Shown here in pieces: positions 47,845-57,421 of a stretch of 64,000 bases of DNA (its first letter is position 1; each line of letters begins with the position of its first letter). Made by a program: the position numbers and the translations under genes. The notes below the pieces were generated by a model that saw only the letters and a list, made by a program, of their open reading frames with translations, searched no databases and had not been told where the DNA came from. Source of the stretch: Tubulanus polymorphus (lineage: Eukaryota; Nemertea; Palaeonemertea; Tubulaniformes; Tubulanidae); contig NC_134031.1 of the NCBI RefSeq assembly GCF_964204645.1, positions 5,687,001 to 5,751,000 of the forward strand, written 5' to 3'.

Positions 47845-49476
47845 ATGAATACAGTGTGTTATGCAGTTTTATTAGTGGTTGTTGTAACTACCGTTCTAGC
47901 TATTCCGCTGCCCAAAGGTAAAATAGAGATTTCAGTTTTTCTCTATATTCTGTGTTCATCCGGTATCCTTCAAAATCTAGTCACGCATTACTAGACGTTC
48001 TTAAAAAACGCTTATGCTCCTCATTTCTGAAGATGACTCGACTCGTGGTACATGTCAGTATATTCATATCGCAAAATCTTATATTTTCAGGTGATGGCAA
48101 AAGCCATGAAAGTAATACGACGAAATATGAAAGGATTCTGAACGATTTGTTGTCAAAGCGGCGCTTGAGGAGTGAAAAAACAGCGAAACCAGAACAGACT
48201 GCTAACTACAAAATATGTAAGCGAACAAGAAACTAGAATCTATGACGATTATAGATAAAGTTGCATTCATTATTTTCCTTCGTTCCCGCGAGGGAAAGTT
48301 TGACGACGTTAACTAGTATGGTCGTCAGGTCGACAAGAGCCCGGTTTAACATGAATGATGGCGTATCGCGATATCACTAACTGGGATGGTTATCGGGATG
48401 ACAGTCATCGTAGTAATTACACTTAAGCATGACATATAGACGGTTTACGTCGATTTCACAGCGGGCAATTTCACTCCTGTCCAGAAATTACGCAAAACAC
48501 AAATTCAGATACTTCCGGCAGGATTTTTCGCCGGAATAAAGCCAGAAATATCCGGAACATCTATTTCCGGAAGATTTTTGGCCGTCTCAATTAATACTTT
48601 GTAGAAGACATTTTCCAATCCGCTTTATGAGATCAAGATGTCGTCTACATTTTTACATCAATACATGTATAAACGCTTGTACTTATTTCAATATGAAATT
48701 GCTACTTGGTTTTTATGATACAAACTTACATAGTAGGGGATGCGAATTCTTGTGAAATCATTATTTAAGTAAAAGCTGACTCAAATGAGGCAGCGTACAG
48801 TGAAAAAACAGTTATATAACACCGTTTATAAACAGTCGAAGTCTGTTATAACACCACGCTCTCTTAGCGCAGACGTGTTTCAGAGAACAAATTTGCTCAA
48901 TCTCAGTTTCGATGAAATACCATTCTTTACAATATGCCAGATTGGTTATAACGCCATATGTCTCAGGGTCCCAAATGGGAAATAAAAATGACTGACTGTA
49001 AATAACAACATCTCGTTCTAATTGTGAGTTTTCATTCAATCTATAAATTCTGGCCCAACGATGGCTGGTTATTGACGGTGGGTTGTTGGTGCACTATAAT
49101 CGTCGCGTTTATATCGTTTATTTTCATATTGCAGTGAATGATAATTCGAACGAATGGGGAAGTTGGTCGGCTTGTAGCGAAACGTTCGGCGAAGGCATAC
49201 AGGAGCGTAGACGGAAATGTCTGAATAATTGCGCGCGAGTTCTTCAAACCAGACAAACAAGACCTTGTACACATCTGAAATTTAACGTAAGATTCTAAAT
49301 TTTAATCCATGTTAATTCAAGTACAAAATGATATGATCAATATCCAATATCCAAACGTCAATGATACACCAGCAAACATTTATGTGAACATTTAAAATTT
49401 CATACTGTAGGCCCTATCAGACTTTTATTTTCTATTTCAGATTCTAATTGTCGACGGACAGTTAAAAGTTTACTAA
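47845..49476 (+). CDS. Small secreted thrombospondin type-1 repeat protein
   Basis: Four exons, 47845-47917, 48091-48216, 49135-49286 and 49441-49476, with consistent phases (1, 1, 0), giving 128 aa. Exon 1 is a signal peptide (core YAVLLVVVVTTVLA). Exon 2 is a hydrophilic, basic linker containing SKRRLRS, a possible furin-type site. Exon 3 encodes one TSP1 domain: EWGSWSACSETFGEGIQ, then RRRKC, then RQTRPC. The first CSxxCG is CSETFG, so one canonical cysteine and its partner are missing and the domain has four cysteines. Such single-TSR secreted proteins bind matrix or receptors; the partner is unknown. If the exon 3 donor is skipped the protein would end NVRF four codons on. The gene ends about 520 bp before POLR2D on the same strand. 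Confidence 0.82.
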
Positions 49477-49994
49477 ATGGTTCAGCTATTCCGCAATAAT
49501 GACCACAGATATACACCACCGCGAGAATTTCATATTACTTTCAAACCTCATAAATCCTTTCAATACTTTCTTTTCTCTAATTTGCCAAAAAGTTTGTTTT
49601 GCTGGTTTTCACATTACCGTTCCGTACAGTATGACGTATACAATCATCCGTATGCAGTTTGTTAATAAATCAGTTTTTGTCAAAAACCTTTCGTTACTCT
49701 TAAGTTTTAGGATATGGATTCGGAATTCACAATGATGATTCTAAAAGGGTTGACCCAAAATATTGCCAACGGGTGGCGATTTTTTTCGCTGGCACCGGAT
49801 GACAACAACAGTACATTCGAAACCCACGCACCCGAATCGTGTCGTGTCGCACCGCGAATTGATTGAAATTGGAAATCAGATGTGATATGTAACATAAAGA
49901 TTACTAAAGAATTGCATTTGAATTGAATTGATGGTGGCAGCACCTACGGGTATTAGGTCTGAGTCGTGCGAAATAGCTCCTACAACATTTAACA

Positions 49995-52900
49995 ATGGCG
50001 GCCGTGCCGAACGACACGCAAGAAGAAGATGCGTCAGAATTACAATTTCCAAGCGGTAAATATCGTTTCAATATTCAGAAGATGATACATTTGAATCGGC
50101 TGCTTCTGTTCAGTGCTGGTTCTATTTTAGTCGAGTGGATTTCTGCTAGAAATAAGCTATTAAGATCAAATCCGGATCGCACTTTCGACTTCCGGGTTCG
50201 TTTTCGGGGCTTTCGCCTTTCCGCTTTTTGATCCTCCTCCAGTGCAGTTGTAGATCTGATAGGAAACATGTGGGGTAAAGTAAGAGGACTTGGTTTCCAA
50301 TGTGGTGTCAGTACGCAGGGTTGTGGTTAGGAAAGGGATATAACCAGGACAGTCCAGAGAGGGACACCTAAAAACTGCCCTCACCCGCCCAATTCAAACT
50401 ACTGTCTGTCTGTCACACCTGCTCCCCGTGTTGGTCCGTAATTTCGTTAATAAACAGTTTATCTACCTTTATTAAGCATCAATTTGTTCAGCGAGGACTT
50501 TGCATTCAGAAATAAACAACAATTTCTACTAAAGTTGTTTTTGTTTTCATTTATAAACGATAGTTTACTCAGCATACACTCGCGTAATGCTGAAAAATCC
50601 GTTCCGCGGACGCTCGATCGGAAACGTTACAGTGACGTCATCCCCTGCTCATTAGCATATCAAAATACAGTAGGTGGCGCCACATGACGGGCCATAAAAG
50701 CCGTTTTTCAGCATTATGCGAGCGTATGCTAGGTAAACTATCGCTGATAGATGAAAATACAAACAAATCTATGCCACTTCATGATTTATTTCTGAATGCA
50801 AATTCCTTGCTGAACAAATTGATGCACAATATTTAGAGATAACCTGATTATTAACGAAATTACGAACGAAAACGTCGCACGGAGAGCAGGTGTGACAGAC
50901 AGTAACTAGTAGGGCCCAGGCAGGCAGGTGATATTTGTCGATTCCTGTTAACGCTGTTTTCCGGACAACTCATTCTTATTGGGTTATTTACATGGCACAC
51001 GTGCACTGGAGTGTGTGACTTTTAGAAAATAGTAAGAACCGAAATATTGCGGATAGAGCAGTATTTGAGCCCGGGCCAGCATATTGCTAGGCGTATCATC
51101 TCTACACTAGACCTCCGAGGGAATCCGACCAAATGATTTAACTACTAACTACATATAGCACTCGACCTACCCTCGCTCTAAAACAAACGGTAACCCCTAA
51201 ACATAATAAGACAATTTTATTGTTACTTTTATTAATATATGTTTTTACATGTAGATGTTAACAAAATTCAGCATTTACTAAAACGATGTGGCTCCAGTTA
51301 CGGTTTTCGACAGCTCCGGTTACGGAGTACGGTTAGCGCATGCGCAATACAGTAGAATTCTGACTTGCAATGGATTTGAAACCGAACGAAAAAATAGTAG
51401 AGTGCTTGCCCACTGAGCCACAGTACACGACTGGAAGCCGGATGAGTTCATTTATATATAGCCTCACCTAACCCTATTCTTTCACGCATGCGTGTATGTA
51501 GATATAGTGCAGATTCCCGCATAACAGGAGCCAGTTTGTTACTTAAATAATGCTGCATCGGCAAAATATCCTCTTCCATCTATCATAGCTCAAGCTAAAC
51601 AGCTTAGACCAAATAGAAAAAATTGTTGGTCTTTTTTTTTCCAAAAAAAAATCTTGGGTATGGCGGGAGGTTTTTAAAAGTTTTTTTGTTAAGATTGAGT
51701 GTCGTTTATGATATACGATCGATAAATAAAGCAGGTTTTCAATCGAAATGATTGAAAACCTGCTATTTTATTTTAACTTTATTAACTTTTTTATTTTAAC
51801 TCTTTATCTTAACTCCAACTGTGTTACTAACTAAGCGGACCAGCGATGATATTGAATAAAAATGTATTATGTTATATGATATTGTATTGTAGAATTTGAG
51901 AATGCTGAATCATTGCTCGTCTCCGAGGTGAAAATGTTACTGGAACATCGGAAAACGCAGAACGAAAGCGCGGAAGAAGAACAAGAATTATCGGAGGTTT
52001 TCATGAAAACGCTGAATTATACGCAACGAATCAGCCGATTCAAAAACCGGGAGACCATCGCCGCCGTCAGAAAGTAGGTCTTTTACCTCTTCGTCTCTGC
52101 TTTCGATGACTTCTTTTTCGAATGAGGATAATCATGGAATTCGGTACATGAACCCTTAAACCACGTCTACACTAGCGCGTTGAATATGGGTTTCGATGTA
52201 CCGGGGTTCGATGAAAACCTGCGTTTGCAGCGAGTAGCATCCACACTTAACGGTAGTAAGAATGTAAGAACCCATCTCAGTTCAAGGTCAATTGTGGCAC
52301 CCGAACGCTGCATTGAACACGAGTTTACCATCTATACTAGAGAAAATGTTTATTTACGCGAACGCGGGCTCAATGCGTTGTGTACCCTTCTTTATCAAGA
52401 AGGGTTTCCTAAAACCGGGGTTTCGCGGAAAACTCTGCATTGAACTTGTGTGCATTGGACTTATGTTACGAGCGTAGTAGAGATGCATAACCCGGGTTCA
52501 AAATTCTAGTGTAGACGTAGCTTATATCTAGAAATCTAATTAGATTAACATGAAGCTTTCAATCATCGTTGACTATGGCTTATATTCGAGTCAAGTACGC
52601 TTTGAATTTTGATAGGAAATCATGTACCAGGGATTTGAAATGATCTTACTCGAAGTTTTAGGATTATTTCAAATGGTGAAATGTGAAACAGAAAATAGGG
52701 GTCACAATTATTATCCTAGAATCTCTCTTTTAATCAATACTCTCTCATCAGGTTACAATTGTTTTCATTCATTCGATTTTCAGCACTTTAATGCAGAAAA
52801 AGATGTTACATAAATTTGAACTGGCGGCGCTGGCGAATCTATGTCCGGAAACTGCCGAAGAGGCGAAGGCGCTGATACCCAGGTTAGTAAATCCGAGTTC

Positions 52901-53479
52901 AGCAGGGTGGCTGCTGGCCGGAAAACTCAGGGAATCAGAAAAATCTTAACCAATTTTACCAAAAACCTTGAAAACTCCGGGAATTTGGATCTTGTTTTTG
53001 AGTGTGTGTTTCAATCAGTACGTTATTCACTGAAAAATGAATGAATTATGTAACATAAACCTAGAAATTTCTCCGATTTACTCAGGAATTTTACCAAAAA
53101 CCTGGAAAACTGGGGGAACTTGGATATTTATTGATTGACCATGTGTTTCTTTATCAGTACGTGATTCAATGAAAAATGAATGAATTGTAACAGCTTTTAC
53201 CTGGAGAAATTTTGAGTAATCACATAGTTAAATCGGGGAAAACGCAGGGGATTGGTAAATCCATGGGTGGAAAGTGAGCATCTATTCAATGCAAAGTGAA
53301 ATATTGCTTCGATGACCTTTCACTACCCGCGAGACGGTAGATGTGCAAATGTTCGAATTAGCTTCGGTTTATACGAATGCTGATCGTGTTTTCATTACAG
53401 TTTGGAAGGTCGTTTCGAAGACGACGAGTTACAAAGCGTGTTGGACGATATTCAAAATAAACGCAGTTTCCAGTATTGA
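49995..53479 (+). CDS. POLR2D: RNA polymerase II subunit RPB4
   Basis: Four exons, 49995-50055, 51893-52073, 52784-52882 and 53401-53479, joined at phases 1, 2, 2, giving 139 aa (human protein is 142 aa). Recognisable segments are [69 protein letters not shown] and the C-terminal [14 protein letters not shown]4 pairs with RPB7 to form the stalk of RNA polymerase II, acting in initiation, RNA export and decay. All splice sites are GT-AG. The start ATG (49995) gives the expected short acidic N-terminus ([20 protein letters not shown]). Intron 1 (1.8 kb) holds a 503-bp MITE. Complete, with no damage. Confidence 0.97.
50401..50903. mobile_element. 503-bp foldback MITE with possible AACT target duplication
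   Basis: Termini ACTGTCTGTC (50401) and GACAGACAGT (ending 50903) are inverted. The arms continue for about 200 bp (ACACCTGCTC, AATTTCGTTAATAA, TTTGTTCAGC, TTTGCATTCAGAAATAAA, GATAGTTTACT and their complements) around a unique centre near 50600-50690. AACT flanks both sides (50397-50400 and 50904-50907). Non-coding. It lies in intron 1 of POLR2D. Confidence 0.88.
51724..51773. repeat. Perfect hairpin in POLR2D intron 1
   Basis: AAATAAAGCAGGTTTTCAAT is followed after about 8 bases by ATTGAAAACCTGCT and ATTTTATTT, a stem of about 20 bp. Likely the remains of a small foldback element. Confidence 0.75.
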
Positions 53480-54140
53480 TCCGCATTCAACAAAACGTGA
53501 AAAATATTCAATTGGACTGATAGGTGTAAACGCATTTAACACGCAGCTGTAAGTTTCTCTCGAGGAAGGTTGCGCACTATTGATACTCGCACTTAACAGT
53601 GGTTTGAATGCACTGTGTTGGCGACTGTTCGTATTACTGTAAATATTTTGTAGAATAAATTTTTCATCGAATGAACTTTCGCGTGTTATTTGCTGGATTT
53701 TGCTCAAGTTCTTAATAATTGGAATATGAAAGCTTTTTCTGAGAACACCCAGTTTCTTCTTATGACGATTCAGTAGTTGGAGATAAAGGAAGCCATTAGT
53801 GCATGCACACTGCAAGGGGTAAGCGAGTGAGGGGTATGAATTCACAAGAACAAATTCACAATTTCTCGGCCATATTTTGGATAATTCACGATCCATCGCT
53901 GCGGAAGATGAAGCAAACTTCAACAAAACTTCAATCCTCTTAAAACCCGACGTATGTACCTTTTGACATGGTTTTGAAGGGTAAAACCGGCCACTCCACA
54001 TGTCGTTTAGGAAACTACCTTTTTAAGGACTGCCTCATACCGGTGTCATTTTAAAGTTTACAGGTTCGAATTTTGGTCGAGTAATAATCTGTGTGAAAGT
54101 TGTCAAATAAACACTATAATCCGTGTATACTGTAGATAAT
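53480..54140. other. POLR2D 3' flank
   Basis: 3' UTR and downstream sequence; AATAAA occurs at about 53654. A long open frame on the minus strand (53429-54001) overlaps POLR2D exon 4 but shows no domain and is treated as chance. Confidence 0.5.
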
Positions 54141-54334
54141 TGAAGAAATGCCACACTTCGAATTTAAATTATATGATCAAATTTATTATTATGAAACCAC
54201 AACGTTTCGGCTGTTGACTAACAGCCATCATCATTCCACCTGATGATGGCTGTTAGTCAATAGCCGAAACGTTGTGGTTTCCTAATAATAAATTTGATCG
54301 TATAATTTTAAGTTCGAAGTGTGGCATTTCTTCA
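54141..54334. repeat. 194-bp palindrome bearing two opposed hammerhead motifs
   Basis: The ends TGAAGAAATGCCACACTTCG and its exact reverse complement (ending 54334) bound arms of about 90 bp. Each arm contains GAAACGTTGTGGTTTC preceded by a GGCTGTTAGTCAA-type stem and TGATGATG. The hammerhead on the plus arm is near-canonical; the minus arm has the conserved C changed. Such units are known as parts of Penelope-like elements; no reverse transcriptase or GIY-YIG frame is nearby. Confidence 0.88.
54236..54281 (+). ncRNA. Minimal type I hammerhead ribozyme
   Basis: Stem I is CCAC (54236-54239) with GTGG (54274-54277). The core CTGATGA is 54240-54246. Stem II is GGCT (54248-54251) with AGCC (54262-54265) and a loop of about ten bases. 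GAAA is 54266-54269, and stem III is the self-complementary ACGT (54269-54272), with T at 54273 as the cleavage-site base. A loop-less, self-complementary stem III is the feature of minimal hammerheads thought to act as dimers. One extra base (T54247) sits between the core and stem II; the relative at 54437 has an extra base at the same place. Activity is inferred, not shown. Confidence 0.75.
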
Positions 54335-54436
54335 TTTAATCTGTGTGAAAGTTTACTGCAAAAACGTCAAGGCCAACATTTTGATCTTAAACATTAACTC
54401 CTAAAGCCCTACATGTTCACCATATTGAATCAACAC

Positions 54437-54471
54437 CTGAAGAAGACTTGTGTGACAGTCGAAACAGTTGG
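54437..54471 (+). ncRNA. Second hammerhead-like motif, diverged
   Basis: CTGAAGA (54437-54443), one extra A, stem GACT (54445-54448) with AGTC (54457-54460), then GAAAC (54461-54465) and AGTTGG. Core residues are intact, but stem I forms at most one pair, so activity is doubtful. Direct orientation with the motif at 54236, about 200 bp apart. Confidence 0.55.
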
Positions 54472-54768
54472 AAATAAATTGTTAAAAAGAAACCTAGAAA
54501 TCAATCACTCGCGACGAATAGAATTACACAAAGTTAGTATTTTATTGAAATATAAAGAATATTTCGTACGTACAACAATTTCAATTTTCATTCTCAGAAA
54601 TCATAGACCCGAATGGTTTTGCTTCGTCGCTGCTGGAGGTGTAAATATACTCAATGCAAGTAAATTAACCGAAGACCTGCCGAATAATGCTGCATGAAAA
54701 AAATCACGAATTACTACAACCATCAACAATAATCAATAACACAAAAAAAAAATATTCAGGGCTGCCAA

Positions 54769-54979
54769 CTTCTGAAAAGTGCTATCAGTAACGAATTGAA
54801 TTTTTTTCAGTAACATTTCATTGATGTATGAAAGAAAATCTTCGATTAATCATTAATCAATGATAAGACCTTCAGTAATATCTTTCAGATTTCTGTACAA
54901 ATCAAATTATATTTTTATAACGGTATTTCTCGTTATAAAATAGTGACAAATACCGAAAATCAGGGACAGGTGGCAGCTC
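54769..54979. repeat. MITE family D, copy 1
   Basis: Left GGGCTGCCAACTT and right GTGGCAGCTCC are inverted ends. The body (GTGCTATCAGTAACGAATTG, CAGTAACATTTCAT, TATTTCTCGTTATAAAAT, CCGAAAATCAGG) matches 61602-61806 in direct orientation. Confidence 0.85.
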
Positions 54980-55169
54980 CGAAAATGTGGAATTCTTTGC
55001 TCCTCCGAGGTAAAATGTTTGCGAAAAATGGCAAAATCTGCCTAGGCCTAGTTTTACGAATTGCATACATAATAACCACTATAACATAATACAATATTTG
55101 AGAACCACTTTTCAGTGATAATATATCACAAACTGCCGCAATAACCTAACCATTCTCTGAAATATATAT

Positions 55170-55171
<2 letters not shown>

Positions 55172-55225
<54 letters not shown>
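55172..55225. repeat. (TA)n microsatellite
   Basis: About 54 bp of uninterrupted TA dinucleotides. The surrounding 55.2-56.3 kb is AT-rich and shows no gene. Confidence 0.97.
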
Positions 55226-55231
<6 letters not shown>

Positions 55232-56288
55232 AGGCTAAGAATTACCCTTTAGACCAATTGAATAAAGCTCATACAAAAAAAATCCATTTTTAAATACAAT
55301 AGAATAACACAAACTCGTCACATCTTAAAGTAAAACAAAAAAATTCTTACAAGTTACCGGGTACTTCTTTAAAGAGTTAAAACAAAAAATTCTCATACTG
55401 GTTAAGTGAAAATGTACCTTGAAGGAATTGGGCAATTTCTTTCTAAGGTTTTCCGCCTGATAAGCGCGTTAGTATAAACTGTACAAAATATGAGTTAATT
55501 ACAGTACCCGACTGAATTGAGAATTTCTATATCGGAATATTTTTTTTCTTCTGAGAGAGAGAATGCATTAGAGACCAATGCGGTCGATTGACACGTTTTC
55601 ACAGATCTGATTGGTCAAGACACAACATAATCATGGACCGATTAAAAACCGTTTCACACAGAACACAAGAATTGGCACTAATCATACTATAAATGGTTAA
55701 AAATAAAATAAAAAAACAGTCATACCCGCTTAATCCGGATTATTTTGAACCATTGAAATTAATCTGCTTGAAGTAAGCATTCCTTTTGAATACATTTACA
55801 TAAATACAATAATCAACACCGCTTGGCTGCAGAATTGGTGGGACCGAAAAATCTTTTCCCCAAGGCAAACGAACTCCGGGTTGGTCCGAGCAATGATGGA
55901 TCGTCATCACAATGATTTTCAATAGAAATGTTTCAAATATTTTGACTTTGTGTACCCGATAATCTGAGGCAAAGCAGGAATCTACTGCAAATAAGATCTA
56001 CAATCTGAGGTGTTTTTAACCCTTTCAGTGCTGACTATTTAATACCCTATAGTGCTAGAGATAATTTGAAAATTTTAAAAAATTCCACCCTAGTGTGTTG
56101 AATAACGGGAATACCACTTTAGTGCGTCTACACCGTGGCGCGGTGTATCGTTAGTTACTAGTGCATCAAATTTGTCTTCTTGTTACATTTATGAACTTCG
56201 AGTAAATTCATTAACAAAATCAAACAGGAGTGATTCAATTCATGATATGGTCGCCCGTAATGACAGGGTCCCTACGGATCGGTCGTTC

Positions 56289-56408
56289 CTGGACCCAGTT
56301 CTGCAGTTGTTAGAGTTAGAGTTAACTCTTCTGAGTTAAAGTTCGCTAATTTTCTATAAGTTTACTCAGAGTTAAATCTTAACTCGGAACTGTGGAACTG
56401 GACCCTGG
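56289..56408. repeat. Palindromic repeat family A, copy 3
   Basis: CTGGACCCAGTTCTGCAGTT on the left and AACTGTGGAACTGGACCCTGG on the right, with GAGTTAACTC blocks inside. Confidence 0.75.
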
Positions 56409-56456
56409 ATATGAGGAGTTATAATAGAGATAATTTCAAGGAGTGTCTGCATCACT

Positions 56457-56752
56457 GCTGGACCCATATCCGCAGATATTGGTCAGACTGAAAGAAAATG
56501 AACCGTTGAACTGGGTGCTGGACCCTATCCGCAGATATTGGTCAGACTGAAAGAAAATGAACCGTTGAACTGGGTGCTGGACCCTATCCGCAGATATTGG
56601 TCAGACTGAAAGAAAATGAACCGTTGAACTGGGTGCTGGACCCTATCCGCAGATATTGGTCAGACTGAAAGAAAATGAACCGTTGAACTGGGTGCTGGAC
56701 CCTATCCGCAGATATTGGTCAGACTGAAAGAAAATGAACCGTTGAACTGGGT
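56457..56752. repeat. 59-bp minisatellite, five copies
   Basis: Units 56457-56516 (60 bp), then four of exactly 59 bp (56517-56575, 56576-56634, 56635-56693, 56694-56752), otherwise identical. The first unit starts GCTGGACCCATATCCGCAG; the others have CCCTATCC. One frame of the first unit reads DPYPQILVRLKENEPLNWVL, which is suggestive of coding, but the 59-bp period breaks the frame in later units. It lies between the convergent POLR2D and CDF genes. Confidence 0.97.
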
Positions 56753-56999
56753 GCTATAGGCCGCCATTCTCTCTGTTACAATCTTCACAATTGTTTTTAA
56801 CACAAATAGGCTGAGATTAGCAAATCTCAATTCATTGAACATCAAATCGAATTAAGAATTTTTATCGACTTGACTCTGTTGTAATACAACGTTTCTGGAT
56901 GAAAGCGATAATCTAGATTAAGCGGGTTTGACTGTGGAGGTATTCCGATATCAGTTACCGGCGCATTTCACATATAACATACAAAAACAGCATACCCAT

Positions 57000-57340
57000 C
57001 CTCCCGTCGGCAGGGATTCGGACCTGATGGCATCGCTAGACTCAGCCATGGTACGAAACCACGCCGCACTAGACCGAATGCGCAGGTATACACACACAGG
57101 TTTAGCGTAAGAAAACTAGCGACATGAAATCAGATTGACCGTTGTATAATCGCAGGGACAAATTTTATGGGTAAACTATAAATTGAAAAACCCGGGCTAA
57201 AATAAAACGGAATTGCTGATTGGCCAATAATGACATCATCCAAGCTGCGCACATGGGCTATCGTGGCAAGGTTTCGTACCGTGGCGAGTCTTGATGCCAT
57301 GATCAGGTTCGAATCCCTGCCGGGGGAGGATGCGGCTTAC
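57000..57340. repeat. Inverted repeat with tRNA-like ends
   Basis: The arm at 57000-57062 (CCCGTCGGCAGGGATTCGGA, CATGGTACGAAACCACG) is inverted at about 57265-57335 (TTTCGTACCGTGG, AGGTTCGAATCCCTGCCG). The B-box-like GGTTCGAATCCC is perfect in the right arm, but the distance to the A-box-like TGGCGAGTC is too short for a tRNA. A foldback formed by two opposed tRNA-related repeat heads. Confidence 0.6.
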
Positions 57341-57421
57341 CACAAATTAAAACTCATTTAGATTCACACACGATACAAAATACTGGTAGACGGTAATATT
57401 TTTGGTTCTGATATTTGATTC

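Noticed and set aside
50166-50384. Minus-strand frames in POLR2D intron 1
   Set aside because: Intronic, no homology recognised, and the adjacent sequence is MITE.
53429-54001. 190-codon open frame on the minus strand
   Set aside because: Antisense to POLR2D exon 4 and its 3' flank, no recognisable domain, no splice or promoter support; length alone is compatible with chance.
56457-56752. CRISPR-like array
   Set aside because: Units are contiguous 59-bp tandem copies with no variable spacers, in an animal genome.
57265-57335. tRNA gene on the plus strand
   Set aside because: A-box to B-box distance is too short and the acceptor stem does not pair; treated as a tRNA-like repeat.
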